From Phycisphaerales bacterium (GTDB lineage: Bacteria > Planctomycetota > Phycisphaerae > Phycisphaerales > UBA1924): a DNA stretch of 64,000 nucleotides. The number at the start of each line of letters is the position of its first letter. Within the stretch, counting starts at the first letter, position 1. Where the stretch lies: positions 124,001 through 188,000 of the forward strand of contig JAJDDK010000008.1 in the NCBI GenBank assembly GCA_029260345.1, given 5' to 3'. The notes below the pieces were generated by a model that searched no databases, was not told the origin of the DNA, and saw only the letters and a list, made by a program, of their open reading frames with translations. Made by a program: the position numbers and the translations under genes. Shown here one piece after another: positions 8,401-15,727 of the stretch.

Positions 8401-9728
8401 TGAACGTTCATGGTGGGACCATCAACGGCAGTTTCAAGGCGCTGAGCGGGAGCCAAGTTCAAGTTACAGGGGGCTCGATCGGCTCTTTCTTCTCTGCAGG
8501 CAATGGAAGCCAGGTCGACCTCACTGGCGGCGTTTTTGGGCGTCACTTTGAAGTCAGCGCCGGCGCCATCGTGAACACAACGGGCGGTGAATTTGAACTC
8601 AATGGGGCGTCCATCAGTGACCTCACGAGTGGGCTACCAATAGGCTCGATCCTGACAGGAACGCTCGCGGACGGCTCCGTGTTTATTTTCAGTTCGGATG
8701 GTGAGGATTCCATCGCGGCAGGTGCGCTCTCGCTGACAACGGTGGCGTTGACCCCTCCGGATCTCACGCCGCAGCTTATTACGACCGGCGAAGGCCCATT
8801 TGGCGGATTGCGTCAAGGACAAAGCCTCACGATCTCCGGCGATGCGTCGCTGCACAATGACTTCGCAGTGGTCAACGCAACGTTGAACGTTCACGGCGGC
8901 TCGATCGGCGATGGTCTTGAGGGCGCATCAAGTGTGTTCGCCATGACCGGCGGACTGGTGGGCGAGAAGTTTCGTATTCATCGAGGCAGCGAACTGCACG
9001 TCTCTGGCGGCAATATTGGTCATGATCTCGGCATTTTCAGCGGCAGCACACTGACCGTATCAGGTGGGTCGATTGGAATTGGGACGGACGTCGCCGGCGA
9101 AAGTGTTGTGTCTCTCCATGATGGAACGATTGGTGATCACTTAACGGTGTTCGACAACTCGACGGTCAATGTTCACGGTGGCGCCATCGGTGACGACCTG
9201 TATGCCTACGGAGGCGCTGTGATCAATATTCTTGGTGGTTCGATTGAACACTCCGCCAGCATTGGCCACGGTGGTGAACTCAACGTCAGCAGCGGGTCTG
9301 TCGGCAACGGGCTTGGCCTGTACGGTCAATCAACACTCAATGTGTCAGGCGGAACGATTGGTGATTTCATTGAGTTTGACGAATACAGCGTCGCCAACAT
9401 TTCCGGCGGCTCAATCGGTGATCGAATTTACGCCGTCAGTGGCAGCGAGATCAATCTGACGGTGCTCGAACTCTTGATCGATAGCGACTTCATCAGCCTC
9501 ACTCCGGGTGAGTCGATCCTTATCGACCAGCGCGGCGGCGCGCTCTTGGAAGCGACGCTCCTCGACGGATCGTATTTCGATTTCAACTTGAATGAGTTCT
9601 TTGTCTCTGGTCAGGACTTCCTTCATTCAGGAGCGACATTGACGGCGGCTCTTATCCCGACGCCGGGCAGCGCCATCGCATTTCTTCTCGCTGGTGGGCT
9701 AGCACTTCGCCGGCGCACTCGATGTTGA
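5460..9728 (+). CDS. Giant repetitive beta-solenoid surface protein with PEP-CTERM-like sorting tail
   Basis: The 1422-residue protein has an N-terminal signal peptide (RGLIALGFALSVCAIDASG) and then dozens of roughly 20-residue units of the form GSxVxISGGxIGDxFxAHx, a period expected of a right-handed beta-solenoid. Three longer linker blocks interrupt the array (each with LTGTFxDGTPFAFSSAD-like sequence followed by a region with a LRxGQSLxI motif), dividing it into larger modules. The C-terminus, IPTPGSAIAFLLAGGLALR then RRTRC, is a PEP-CTERM-like tail: motif, hydrophobic helix and Arg cluster, predicted to be recognised by an exosortase. No exosortase lies in the window. GAGAGGAG stands 9 nt before the ATG. 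Function is unknown; adhesin or matrix scaffold is an inference. Confidence 0.85.
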   Translation: MLTFCLGRGLIALGFALSVCAIDASGQVNVNSGETLTESDLLAGEFNGQMFSLGAETVFNVQSNGMLAPLGFEPDSFPTLDGDEQYFDFNASVIDVKTFGKIRSSSSAPTLLRNATINLSLLGQIEDYAFLSGGTLNINGGFTGERIRVLEGSTLNLIEGSIGFDITVMDSLVTISGGTIDAGFGAAHSSVNMIEGSIGIFGDLYGGSTMVMSGGSIGQLFRITDSTFSMTGGVLADRFQADEGSLVTIQSGVIGDEFTTRAGSHVQVFGGRFGEEFETHDGGISDISGGSFSNFFRAWGGSTVNIAGGSFGGEIQLDSGSDVRLIGQDFKIDGSALSGLDSFGDQLAFDLPEGSTFTGLLSDGTPFAFSSADLDLIANGVVTLEVAGSLDPVPSMIVASIDPVPLGVRSGQTIIVDAGSVIPDHFNAGEGSVVEIMDQSVVGANFEAAGAQVTISGGQIANDFDAFYGADVLITGGVIGHRFDAHKGSLVTISGGEVKTLFQAHPDSHVILSGGTIGDDFVAHGGSVVDVTGGVIGDSSDALAGSVITISDGGIGNQFRAYEGSVVTLTGGFIGQSFQAMPGSNVMISGGQVYDHFRAHENSVVTISDGIVGDDFESLSKSSVTVTGGEIGDFFRAHEGSHVEIAGGTFGRSFRALLGSNVTISGGSFDEGFVGINSSEIAISGGSYGDFFNVASGAALTLSGADFKLDGVALASDLQRRRVFNFDLPEGRTLTGTFLDGTPFAFSSADHDTIADGVLTLQIGTLPPVSNQTFVASIDPLPLGIRDGQSLIVDDGGVVNDNFNAGAGSIVEVHNGGIVGVNLESAGAQIEIFGGDVGEGFDAFAGSTVLMSDGVIGREFEAHAGSQVHISGGYVGRDARALGGSEILVSGGAIDRDFVAHSGSMVTLTGGEIRRNFEALNAIINISGGELGDDAEARQGSQFYISGGVVGRELRVFDGSVVNITGGDIGNELQALSGSTVNVHGGTINGSFKALSGSQVQVTGGSIGSFFSAGNGSQVDLTGGVFGRHFEVSAGAIVNTTGGEFELNGASISDLTSGLPIGSILTGTLADGSVFIFSSDGEDSIAAGALSLTTVALTPPDLTPQLITTGEGPFGGLRQGQSLTISGDASLHNDFAVVNATLNVHGGSIGDGLEGASSVFAMTGGLVGEKFRIHRGSELHVSGGNIGHDLGIFSGSTLTVSGGSIGIGTDVAGESVVSLHDGTIGDHLTVFDNSTVNVHGGAIGDDLYAYGGAVINILGGSIEHSASIGHGGELNVSSGSVGNGLGLYGQSTLNVSGGTIGDFIEFDEYSVANISGGSIGDRIYAVSGSEINLTVLELLIDSDFISLTPGESILIDQRGGALLEATLLDGSYFDFNLNEFFVSGQDFLHSGATLTAALIPTPGSAIAFLLAGGLALRRRTRC

Positions 9729-10026
9729 TTGAACGCCGGTTGTGAATTGGGATTCGCCTTTGCGGAAGCGAAGGGCAGCTGGCGCCGCGAGAATGTTCGC
9801 TGCAATCCAGATTTCTTTGACTCATGTGCACCAGCTTATCACGCGAAAGCGATCGAATATACAGATGGAATCACGATGACTTTTTCGTATGGCTGCCCGC
9901 GCGTGCAATCGCGTGAAGTGATTGATCTCTTCGCAGCATCAAGGATTGCAATGAAGCCGGTGCTCGATCTGGTTTCGGGCAATTGATCGGGACAAAACGT
10001 GATTGCTTGACCCGACACAAAACATT

Positions 10027-10063
10027 GAGAATGCCGCTTTCGCGACAAAGCGGCACTTTGAAT
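10027..10063. repeat. REP-like hairpin, copy A
   Basis: GCCGCTTT (10033-10040) and AAAGCGGC (10047-10054) form a perfect 8-bp stem around CGCGAC. The core AAAGCGGCACT recurs at 13401-13411 and, with changes, at 15048-15057. This copy lies between the solenoid gene and the PKS operon and lacks a T-run, so it is better described as a dispersed palindrome than a terminator. Confidence 0.55.
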
Positions 10064-10225
10064 GCCTCGTCGAGTTGAACTCCAGTGACTTCGTCTGCAG
10101 CGTCATAGCGGCGTGCCCGATCTCTTTGACGCGGGCGCCAGGACATGGACGATGATGCTCCGCAGCTCGATCCGCTTGAGTGTATCTCTTCGCCAGTTGA
10201 TATGAAGCTGCAGGCTCACGACAGA

Positions 10226-10231
10226 TATACT
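10226..10231 (+). promoter_or_regulatory. Possible -10 box of the PKS operon (leaderless start)
   Basis: TATACT lies 7 bases before the ATG at 10238 and there is no Shine-Dalgarno between them, which is the arrangement of a leaderless transcript. The only TTGATA nearby is about 23 nt upstream, too far for a standard -35. This is an inference from spacing. Confidence 0.3.
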
Positions 10232-10237
10232 TGAACC

Positions 10238-10924
10238 ATGCGAGCACGGGAACTCAGGCCTGAGTTGATGGATGACCCTGCTATCAATCCTGAAGTTCAT
10301 AGACATGCACTGCAGGGGCTCGCAAGGCTCAACAAATTATCCTTCGCCTCTTATCCGCTTCTTCGCGCGCTCACATCCCGCCTTTCCCCCCGCCCGATTG
10401 AAATCCTCGATGTGGCGACGGGGAGTGGAGACGTTGCGCTTGCGTTCGCTCGGGCCGCAATTCATTGCGGGTATAGATGCACAATCACGCTCACGGACAT
10501 CAGTCCGCTGGCACTTAGCGAAGCTCAAGGACGATTCACCCGTGCGGGAATCGAATCGCGTGTCCTTCAGTTAGACGCCACATGTGATCCCTTGCCAGAG
10601 GCGGACATAACGCTTTGCAGCTTGTTTTTGCATCACCTTGATGAACGAGCAACAACCAGTTTGCTGGCGTCTATGGCTGAATCTGCTCGCATTCTCGCGA
10701 TGGCGAATGATCTTCGTCGCACCGTCTTTGGCAACATCCTGGCTCGAACGGCGCCACGACTCGTTACGACTTCTCGAGTCGTTCACACGGATGCACTTCG
10801 TTCGGCCCGTGCTGCGTTTACACGAATGGAACTTGCCGACCTCGCTCACAAAGCAGGGCTTGGGAATGTCGAAATCAAACGAGTGCCACCATCACGAATG
10901 CTCTTGATCTGGGAACGCCCATGA
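10238..10924 (+). CDS. Class I SAM-dependent methyltransferase of a type III PKS operon
   Basis: The 228-residue protein has a SAM-binding motif I LDVATGSGD at residues 57-65, an acidic motif II region (TLTDISPLAL) and a motif SLFLHHLDE typical of small-molecule class I methyltransferases. It is the first gene of a three-gene operon: its stop overlaps the next start (ATGA at 10921-10924), so the FAD oxidoreductase is probably translationally coupled. With a type III polyketide synthase downstream, the likely substrate is the polyketide (O- or C-methylation of a resorcinol, pyrone or quinone), as with SrsB in the Streptomyces srsABC phenolic-lipid operon. The exact substrate cannot be read from the sequence. 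An alternative start is Met11. Confidence 0.85.
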   Translation: MRARELRPELMDDPAINPEVHRHALQGLARLNKLSFASYPLLRALTSRLSPRPIEILDVATGSGDVALAFARAAIHCGYRCTITLTDISPLALSEAQGRFTRAGIESRVLQLDATCDPLPEADITLCSLFLHHLDERATTSLLASMAESARILAMANDLRRTVFGNILARTAPRLVTTSRVVHTDALRSARAAFTRMELADLAHKAGLGNVEIKRVPPSRMLLIWERP

Positions 10925-12075
10925 GGAGCCATTTACCGTCGAAGAAGTATGACGCTGTGGTTATTGGGGCTGGTCCCGCAGGGTCATTTGCTGCTCGAAA
11001 TCTTGCACTGCGCGGCTGGCGCACACTCTTGCTTGAGGCCGACGAGTTCCCCCGATGGAAAGTATGCGGCGCCTGCCTAGGGAGTTCCGGCGCCAAGATT
11101 TTAGATGATGCGGGTCTTGGAGGGATGCTCGATCGGCTTGGCGCCATCCACCTGAGCAGGACAGAAGTGTGTTGCCATGGACGCACCACTCAGATCGATG
11201 GTTGTGGCATACGAGTTATCTCGCGATCCGCACTTGATTATGCCCTGTCAAATGAAGCCGTAAAGGCAGGGGCTGAATTGAGATACAAGGCAATCGCTCG
11301 AGTCGTCGATGCAGGCAATCACGATCGCTTGGCGAAGGTGAAGTGGATCGAACACGGTGAAATGCACGAGGTGATCGCAGAGTCCGTCATCGTTGCATGC
11401 GGGCTCAATACCAGCCGCGCTGGTGTTGCTACGTCAGGTCGAGCCACAAAGCATTCACTCATGGGGCTGGGAACAACTACAGACGAACTACCCGATTGGC
11501 TTCCCAAGGGTACGCTCAGAATGGTGTTCGCCCGCTATGGGTATGTCGGTTGTGTTCAGACTGAGAGAGGTGGAACAGTTTGGGCAGCCGCAGTCCAGCC
11601 AGGATTCCTGAGAAGCATTGCGTCGCCCCACGAGGCCTGCCGGAGAATACTCGTTCATGCGCGCGTTGAAGCGGGTGCGCTCCCGACCGTTGGTTGGCGT
11701 GGCACTCCTTGCCTGACTCGAAGTCTCAACCCAGGTGAGGGGCGCATCGTTCGTGTGGGCGACGCCGCAGGATACGTTGAACCTGTCACCGGCGAGGGCA
11801 TCTCTTGGGCGCTGGAGAGTGGGTCTCTCGCATCACACGTGATTGACCAAGCGCTCGTTGGGAATCGAGGCGACATCGCAGAGCAATGGGCACAGGTACT
11901 GAAACGTGCTCTTCGCGTGAAGCGATTCAGATGTGCTCTCACAGCGAAAGCAGTCCGGCGACCAGTCGTGACGCACCTTTTCAATGCACTAATGGCACGA
12001 AACCCAGCGCTCGGCCAAGCCACTCTGCGTAAGCTCATCGGCGCACGCTCGCTCGGCGAGAGGACGGCGAGATGA
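10921..12075 (+). CDS. FAD-dependent oxidoreductase (geranylgeranyl reductase-like), PKS operon
   Basis: The 384-residue protein has an N-terminal Rossmann FAD-binding motif (GAGPAG, residues 16-21), an acidic residue ending the second strand (LLLEAD), a WKVCGACLG segment, and a second FAD motif GDAAGYVEPVTGEG near residue 280. This is the layout of the geranylgeranyl reductase/flavin hydroxylase group. It overlaps both neighbours by 4 nt. In comparable operons a flavoenzyme oxidises or reduces the type III PKS product (for example SrsC hydroxylates an alkylresorcinol before quinone formation), so a tailoring role is inferred. Whether it hydroxylates the ring or reduces a double bond cannot be decided here. 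Confidence 0.85.
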   Translation: MRSHLPSKKYDAVVIGAGPAGSFAARNLALRGWRTLLLEADEFPRWKVCGACLGSSGAKILDDAGLGGMLDRLGAIHLSRTEVCCHGRTTQIDGCGIRVISRSALDYALSNEAVKAGAELRYKAIARVVDAGNHDRLAKVKWIEHGEMHEVIAESVIVACGLNTSRAGVATSGRATKHSLMGLGTTTDELPDWLPKGTLRMVFARYGYVGCVQTERGGTVWAAAVQPGFLRSIASPHEACRRILVHARVEAGALPTVGWRGTPCLTRSLNPGEGRIVRVGDAAGYVEPVTGEGISWALESGSLASHVIDQALVGNRGDIAEQWAQVLKRALRVKRFRCALTAKAVRRPVVTHLFNALMARNPALGQATLRKLIGARSLGERTAR

Positions 12076-13154
12076 CGAGGATACGATCGATCTCCAGTGC
12101 CTCGCCCCCATACAGCCTGTCACAACACGACGCTGCGGAGATAGCAGCACGACTCATGCGCGCCGATAGCAGGCGTGCTAGTGCGCTCAAACGCTTCTAC
12201 GGCGCCAGTGGTGTGGACGTGCACTGGACATCCATTGATGAAAGCCAAACCGATACAGCGCTCTACGCCCCCGGGACCAAGGAGGCGCCCTTTGGACCAA
12301 CCACTGCAAAGAGACTTGATGCGTACAACCGCCTTGCCCCACCGTTGGCAATTCGGTCAAGTCTTGATGCGCTCGAGCGAGCGCACATTCAAGCCAAGCA
12401 GATTACACATCTTGTCACCGCGTCATGCACCGGATTTAGCGCGCCAGGTGTCGATGTCGCACTTGTCGAATCATTGGGCATGGATCCTACGGTCGCGCGC
12501 ACGCACGTCGGCTTCATGGGTTGCCACGCGGCTATCAATGCGCTGCGCGTCGCGGATGCTCAGATCAACATGAAGTCCGACGCCATTGCTCTGGTGTGCT
12601 GCGTCGAACTCTGTTCTTTGCATTTCCAATACGCTCCTCGAAATGGTGGCGCAACAGCCAATGCTATTTTCAGCGACGGTGCTGCATCGTGTGTGCTGGC
12701 ACATCAAGGCGAAGGTCCTCAACTCGCTGGTTTTGGTTCACATCTCTGGCCAGATACAACGGACAGCATGGGTTGGCGCATTGGCGACCATGGATTCGAG
12801 ATGACATTGTCTCCAAGGGTGCCGAAGATTCTCGAGAGCAGTGTCCGTGATTGGATTGCTTCCTGGCTGCAATGCTCAGAAATGAAGATCGATGAAATTG
12901 AACAATGGATCATCCACCCAGGCGGCCCGAGGATTGTTGAGAGTGTCTTGCGATCATTAATGCTTGAACCAAATCGAGCACACGAAGCACGCGAATTGGC
13001 TACATGCGTGCTGCGTGACTACGGCAACATGTCATCGCCAACAGTGTTGAAAATGCTCGAATCCAAGCTTCATCATGGCCCCTTAGATGGTCCGACAGTT
13101 GTACTTGCCTTCGGCCCCGGGCTCACTGGCGAGGCTTTGCTCTTGATGCCCTGA
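12072..13154 (+). CDS. Type III polyketide synthase (chalcone/stilbene synthase superfamily)
   Basis: The 360-residue protein has the full triad of type III PKSs: Cys119 in the nucleophile elbow SCTGFSAPG, His282 in WIIHPGGP and Asn319 in GNMSSPTV. It ends in the family signature AFGPGLTGEALLL. The length is normal. Such homodimeric enzymes extend an acyl-CoA or acyl-ACP starter with malonyl units and cyclise the product. Bacterial operons with a methyltransferase and a flavoenzyme usually make methylated alkylresorcinols, alkylpyrones or derived quinones. It is the last gene of the operon (ATGA overlap with the oxidoreductase) and is followed by a hairpin at 13380-13415. The starter unit is not predictable from sequence alone. 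Confidence 0.93.
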   Translation: MTRIRSISSASPPYSLSQHDAAEIAARLMRADSRRASALKRFYGASGVDVHWTSIDESQTDTALYAPGTKEAPFGPTTAKRLDAYNRLAPPLAIRSSLDALERAHIQAKQITHLVTASCTGFSAPGVDVALVESLGMDPTVARTHVGFMGCHAAINALRVADAQINMKSDAIALVCCVELCSLHFQYAPRNGGATANAIFSDGAASCVLAHQGEGPQLAGFGSHLWPDTTDSMGWRIGDHGFEMTLSPRVPKILESSVRDWIASWLQCSEMKIDEIEQWIIHPGGPRIVESVLRSLMLEPNRAHEARELATCVLRDYGNMSSPTVLKMLESKLHHGPLDGPTVVLAFGPGLTGEALLLMP

Positions 13155-13468
13155 TAACTTCTCTTAGAGGCGCGGAAGCTCGCAAACTCGAACGCCTCTC
13201 GGGTATTGACGATTGACCTGCGCTGACCGGCGCCGCGTGCTGGGCACACACTCAAAGTCATGAGTGCTTTCTTCGACGAGGCATTCAATTCGGAATCTAG
13301 AACTCCAGACCTGAGCCTTAAGCTCTCGCCGCTCCTCTCTTGGCCAGTCTGGAAAGAGTCTTGAAGATTCCTTGATCATCGAGAGTGCCCTTTTCCACGC
13401 AAAGCGGCACTCTCGATTCCGAACCTGCCAACGGCCAGTTGCACCTGTCCCAAGCACGCCGTTCCGGT
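13155..13468. other. Intergenic region between convergent PKS operon and dockerin protein
   Basis: No gene was recognised. The only marked structure is the hairpin at 13380-13415. The region separates two convergent genes and presumably holds both transcript ends. Confidence 0.5.
13380..13415. repeat. REP-like hairpin, copy B, downstream of the PKS gene
   Basis: CGAGAGTGCC (13380-13389) and GGCACTCTCG (13406-13415) are perfect complements, a 10-bp stem with a partly paired CTTT...AAAG interior. It shares AAAGCGGCACT with copy A at 10027-10063, so the PKS operon is bracketed by related palindromes. It may also end transcription, although no T-run follows. Confidence 0.6.
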
Positions 13469-14800
13469 TTAGAGACACGGCCCCCAGTTCGCCAGCAGTG
13501 TCGCCAGGTCATCGCCATTTACGATGCCATCGCCATTGAAATCCGCCTCAATATCGTCCGTGCCCCACCTGGCGAGAAGCGTCGCGAGATCGTCACCGTT
13601 CACGAGAGCATTGGAGTCGAAATCGCTCTTGCAATTCGGAGGCAAGCCGCCGCCGGAGATTCGAAATGAACCGAAAAAGTAATCTTCAGCGACGAAGAAT
13701 GGATCAGTGATGTCATCCGCAGACATTCCATACTGCACGGTGTCCCAGAGGTTTGCAAAAATTGGAGGCGCTTGTTCGAAATGCCCTGAAGTAAATGCCT
13801 CAACACCTCTCGCATTCAATGCAATCCCAAGGCCCTCTTTGACAAACGTTGTCAACGGGTCGTCCTCGCGGCCGGGATAAATGTTGACCCATGCTGCGGG
13901 TCTACCATCGATAGTTGGCAGCGCTCCATTTGCCAGCCGCGGGTCAATAATGGGAGGACTTGCGGCCAAGGACGACTGCGTTTTGACCCAAAGACTGGTT
14001 CCTTCAACACCAATTTCGTCAACCGTGACGATCATCATCATCGTGAACCATTCGTTCACCGGCGCTGGCAAGTCCGGATTGGGCGGCAACGCATAGAACG
14101 TGCCAACGCCAGCCCCAATCGGTAACCCCAGACTCACGAATCGATCGAGCACGCCATCTTTGTTTAGGAATGATGTCAAAGAGGGGCTTGTGAAATTGGT
14201 CCCGCCGAAGAACACGCGATGCAACACCATAGAGTTGCCGAAATCCACAGGACTCCAGAACAACCCTGTGCGCGCTTCACCCGACTGGGAGGAAAGATAG
14301 ATCTCCTGCGCCACAACGATCGGCAATTCCGGGGTCGGGGCGATGGCGCCATGGTGATAGTTTCCAATCGAGGCGAATCCCGACAGAAAGCCCGATTGCC
14401 CTGTTTCACGTGCTGCGGCAAGAAAGTGGCTCACATCGGCGCCCGTCGTGGACTGCCCACCAGGAACGGAACCGCCGGCAGCCTGCATCACCGCTCCATT
14501 GGCGGCGCCAAACCATGGCGCACTGACCGATGACGTGTAAATGAAACCAAGTGGATTCAACTGCCCGACGATTGGCACGAGCGAGAACGGCACATTCGTG
14601 TAATTCGTCAATTGATAACTTGAATAGTCATCGATAAACGGAACACCTTCCTCGGATGCGTACGGAGCGGAATGGTCGCTACCGGAACCGCTGAGCGGTT
14701 GGATTGAATCCGCCAATCCGGGGTCTGCCAGACATGTCGCAGAAAGACCAAGCATTGCGGCAAACAGGACTACATCGAGATGTATATGAAGTGCGCCCAT
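13469..14800 (-). CDS. Secreted protein of unknown function with C-terminal dockerin-like tag
   Basis: Taking Met12 of the longer frame as start gives 443 residues with a signal peptide (HLDVVLFAAMLGLSATCLAD). The body is not recognised; it is rich in Gly, Pro and aromatic residues, as in secreted beta-rich proteins. The last 55 residues are two dockerin-like loops: DFDSNALVNGDDLATLLARW and DFNGDGIVNGDDLATLLANW, then GPCL. These tags match those of the proteins at 1272-4814 and 51694-53016. It converges on the PKS operon. Starts at Met1 or Met4 of the longer frame (14833, 14824) are possible but lengthen the region before the signal peptide. Confidence 0.75.
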   Translation of the reverse strand: MGALHIHLDVVLFAAMLGLSATCLADPGLADSIQPLSGSGSDHSAPYASEEGVPFIDDYSSYQLTNYTNVPFSLVPIVGQLNPLGFIYTSSVSAPWFGAANGAVMQAAGGSVPGGQSTTGADVSHFLAAARETGQSGFLSGFASIGNYHHGAIAPTPELPIVVAQEIYLSSQSGEARTGLFWSPVDFGNSMVLHRVFFGGTNFTSPSLTSFLNKDGVLDRFVSLGLPIGAGVGTFYALPPNPDLPAPVNEWFTMMMIVTVDEIGVEGTSLWVKTQSSLAASPPIIDPRLANGALPTIDGRPAAWVNIYPGREDDPLTTFVKEGLGIALNARGVEAFTSGHFEQAPPIFANLWDTVQYGMSADDITDPFFVAEDYFFGSFRISGGGLPPNCKSDFDSNALVNGDDLATLLARWGTDDIEADFNGDGIVNGDDLATLLANWGPCL

Positions 14801-15030
14801 ACATTCAATAATAGCCGGATCCATCGCTCTCAAAAGCGCAAAAGCGCCAATTTGCTGCGGCTAATCGACGAAACGAGAAATGCTGGATCAACTCGCGCCA
14901 CATACGAATGGGACTTGCGTGGCCCAAATTGCCGTTGAGATTGCACTCGTTCATTCTCGATCTGCAAACGGCACAGAGTCAATCGCTCTGTATTACTTGA
15001 TTGGCATTGCGCAATCGCCCCACGAGGCCA

Positions 15031-15060
15031 AACTCGCTTTCAACGATAAACGGCACTCTT
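15031..15060. repeat. REP-like element, diverged copy C
   Basis: ACTCGCTTTCAACGATAAAC followed by GGCACTCTTC resembles copies A and B (CTTT, short loop, AAA, CGGCACTCT) but with a weakened stem. It lies directly at the 3' end of the small zinc-protein gene. Assignment rests on eye alignment only. Confidence 0.35.
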
Positions 15061-15299
15061 CATGCTTCCGGCCCTTTGGCGTTCGTCGCGCCGTCGATGA
15101 TGTCCTGGGGCATGGCCACGGCCCGGTAGATCATCTGCTCAGCGCAGACCTCGCAGTGCCGCTCGCCCTTGGCGACGCGCTCTTCCATCGCCTCTCGCTC
15201 TTCGATTGAGACGAGCCAGCGGATGGGACCGCCGCAGTGATGGCAACGCCCCTGCATGGTCTTTGATTCGAGGTCTCGGACGCGGCGCAGAAGGTTCAT
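15060..15299 (-). CDS. Small zinc-binding protein with two CxxC knuckles
   Basis: The 79-residue protein has CHHC at residues 19-22 (in GRCHHCGGPIRWLV) and CEVC at residues 49-52, separated by a charged helix (EEREAMEERVAKGE). Four Cys in CxxC-x26-CxxC make a zinc ribbon or treble-clef-like fold likely. A longer frame upstream exists, but the ATG at 15299 is preferred because it overlaps the stop of a 15-codon leader ORF (ATGA), suggesting translational coupling. No named family is recognised; role in nucleic-acid or protein binding is only a guess from the zinc knuckles. Confidence 0.65.
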   Translation of the reverse strand: MNLLRRVRDLESKTMQGRCHHCGGPIRWLVSIEEREAMEERVAKGERHCEVCAEQMIYRAVAMPQDIIDGATNAKGPEA

Positions 15300-15343
15300 G
15301 CCGCCGAACTCCGGGCGCCGGGTGTGACGTGCTCTACGTCCAT
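15296..15343 (-). CDS. 15-codon leader ORF overlapping the zinc-protein start
   Basis: MDVEHVTPGARSSAA is preceded by CCCCGGAG, 9 nt before its ATG at 15343, and its TGA overlaps the ATG of the zinc-protein gene by 4 nt. It is part of the duplicated block also found at 1013-1096. A short coupled ORF with a strong ribosome-binding site and a weak downstream site is a common way to control translation. Whether the peptide itself matters is not known. Confidence 0.35.
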   Translation of the reverse strand: MDVEHVTPGARSSAA

Positions 15344-15394
15344 GAGATGCGGCTCCGGGGAGGAGGGGCCACTTCTCTATATTTGCGCGCCACA
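15314..15394 (-). repeat. Leader/RBS repeat, copy 2
   Basis: This is the second copy of the block at 1013-1096. The ribosome-binding site, start codon and HVTPGA codons are kept. After GGCGCC the two copies diverge at once, giving a 106-codon frame at copy 1 and a 15-codon frame here. The rest of the gap, 15395-15616, shows no gene. Confidence 0.7.
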
Positions 15395-15616
15395 GCAAGA
15401 GTTTCGCATTCGAAGTTTCGGACTGCTCGATGTCGATCGCATCTCACCTGTTCACAAGTGCGTCCACATTCCGAAGAGAGCGCGAGAGTTCTCAAGCGCT
15501 TTGCGCGACCTGCGCTCTCTCGTTGTGAACACGTGATTGTCGTTCGCGGAGGCCTTTCAAGAGGAACCGAGTTCCAAGCTTGCGAAGGGCTATCAGTTGC
15601 GCGACTTCACCCGCGC

Positions 15617-15650
15617 ACAAAAAACGCCCGAAGCAGATTCGCTTCGGGCG
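15617..15650 (-). terminator. Rho-independent terminator of tRNA-Asn
   Basis: CGCCCGAAGC (15625-15634) pairs perfectly with GCTTCGGGCG (15641-15650) around a 6-nt loop, and the A-run at 15619-15624 gives a U-tract on the minus strand directly 3' of the tRNA. Confidence 0.9.
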
Positions 15651-15655
15651 GGTAG

Positions 15656-15727
15656 CTCCCCGAGCAGGACTCGAACCTGCAACCTAGCGGTTAACAGCCG
15701 CTCGCTCTACCATTGAGCTATCGGGGA
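15656..15727 (-). tRNA. tRNA-Asn (anticodon GTT)
   Basis: The minus strand folds as a full cloverleaf: acceptor TCCCCGA/TCGGGGA, D-arm AGCTCAATGGTAGAGC, anticodon loop CTGTTAA, T-arm with GGTTCGAGTCC, and discriminator G, as expected for Asn. CCA is not encoded. A strong terminator follows within 6 bases. Confidence 0.96.

Larger units (their letters stand above)
9729..10237. other. 509-bp gap before the PKS operon
   Basis: No convincing gene was found. A plus-strand frame covers the first half (9729-9986, TTG start, tail LFAASRIAMKPVLDLVSGN) but has no Shine-Dalgarno and no recognisable family, so it is not called. The gap contains the hairpin at 10027-10063 and, at its right end, a promoter-like TATACT just ahead of the methyltransferase start. 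Confidence 0.5.

Noticed and set aside
5900-9450. CRISPR-like periodicity
   Set aside because: The repeats are at protein level (about 60 bp units encoding GSxVxISGG) with varying DNA sequence and no spacers.
9729-9986. Possible small gene after the solenoid gene
   Set aside because: TTG start, no Shine-Dalgarno, no family. The reading frame alone is not enough.
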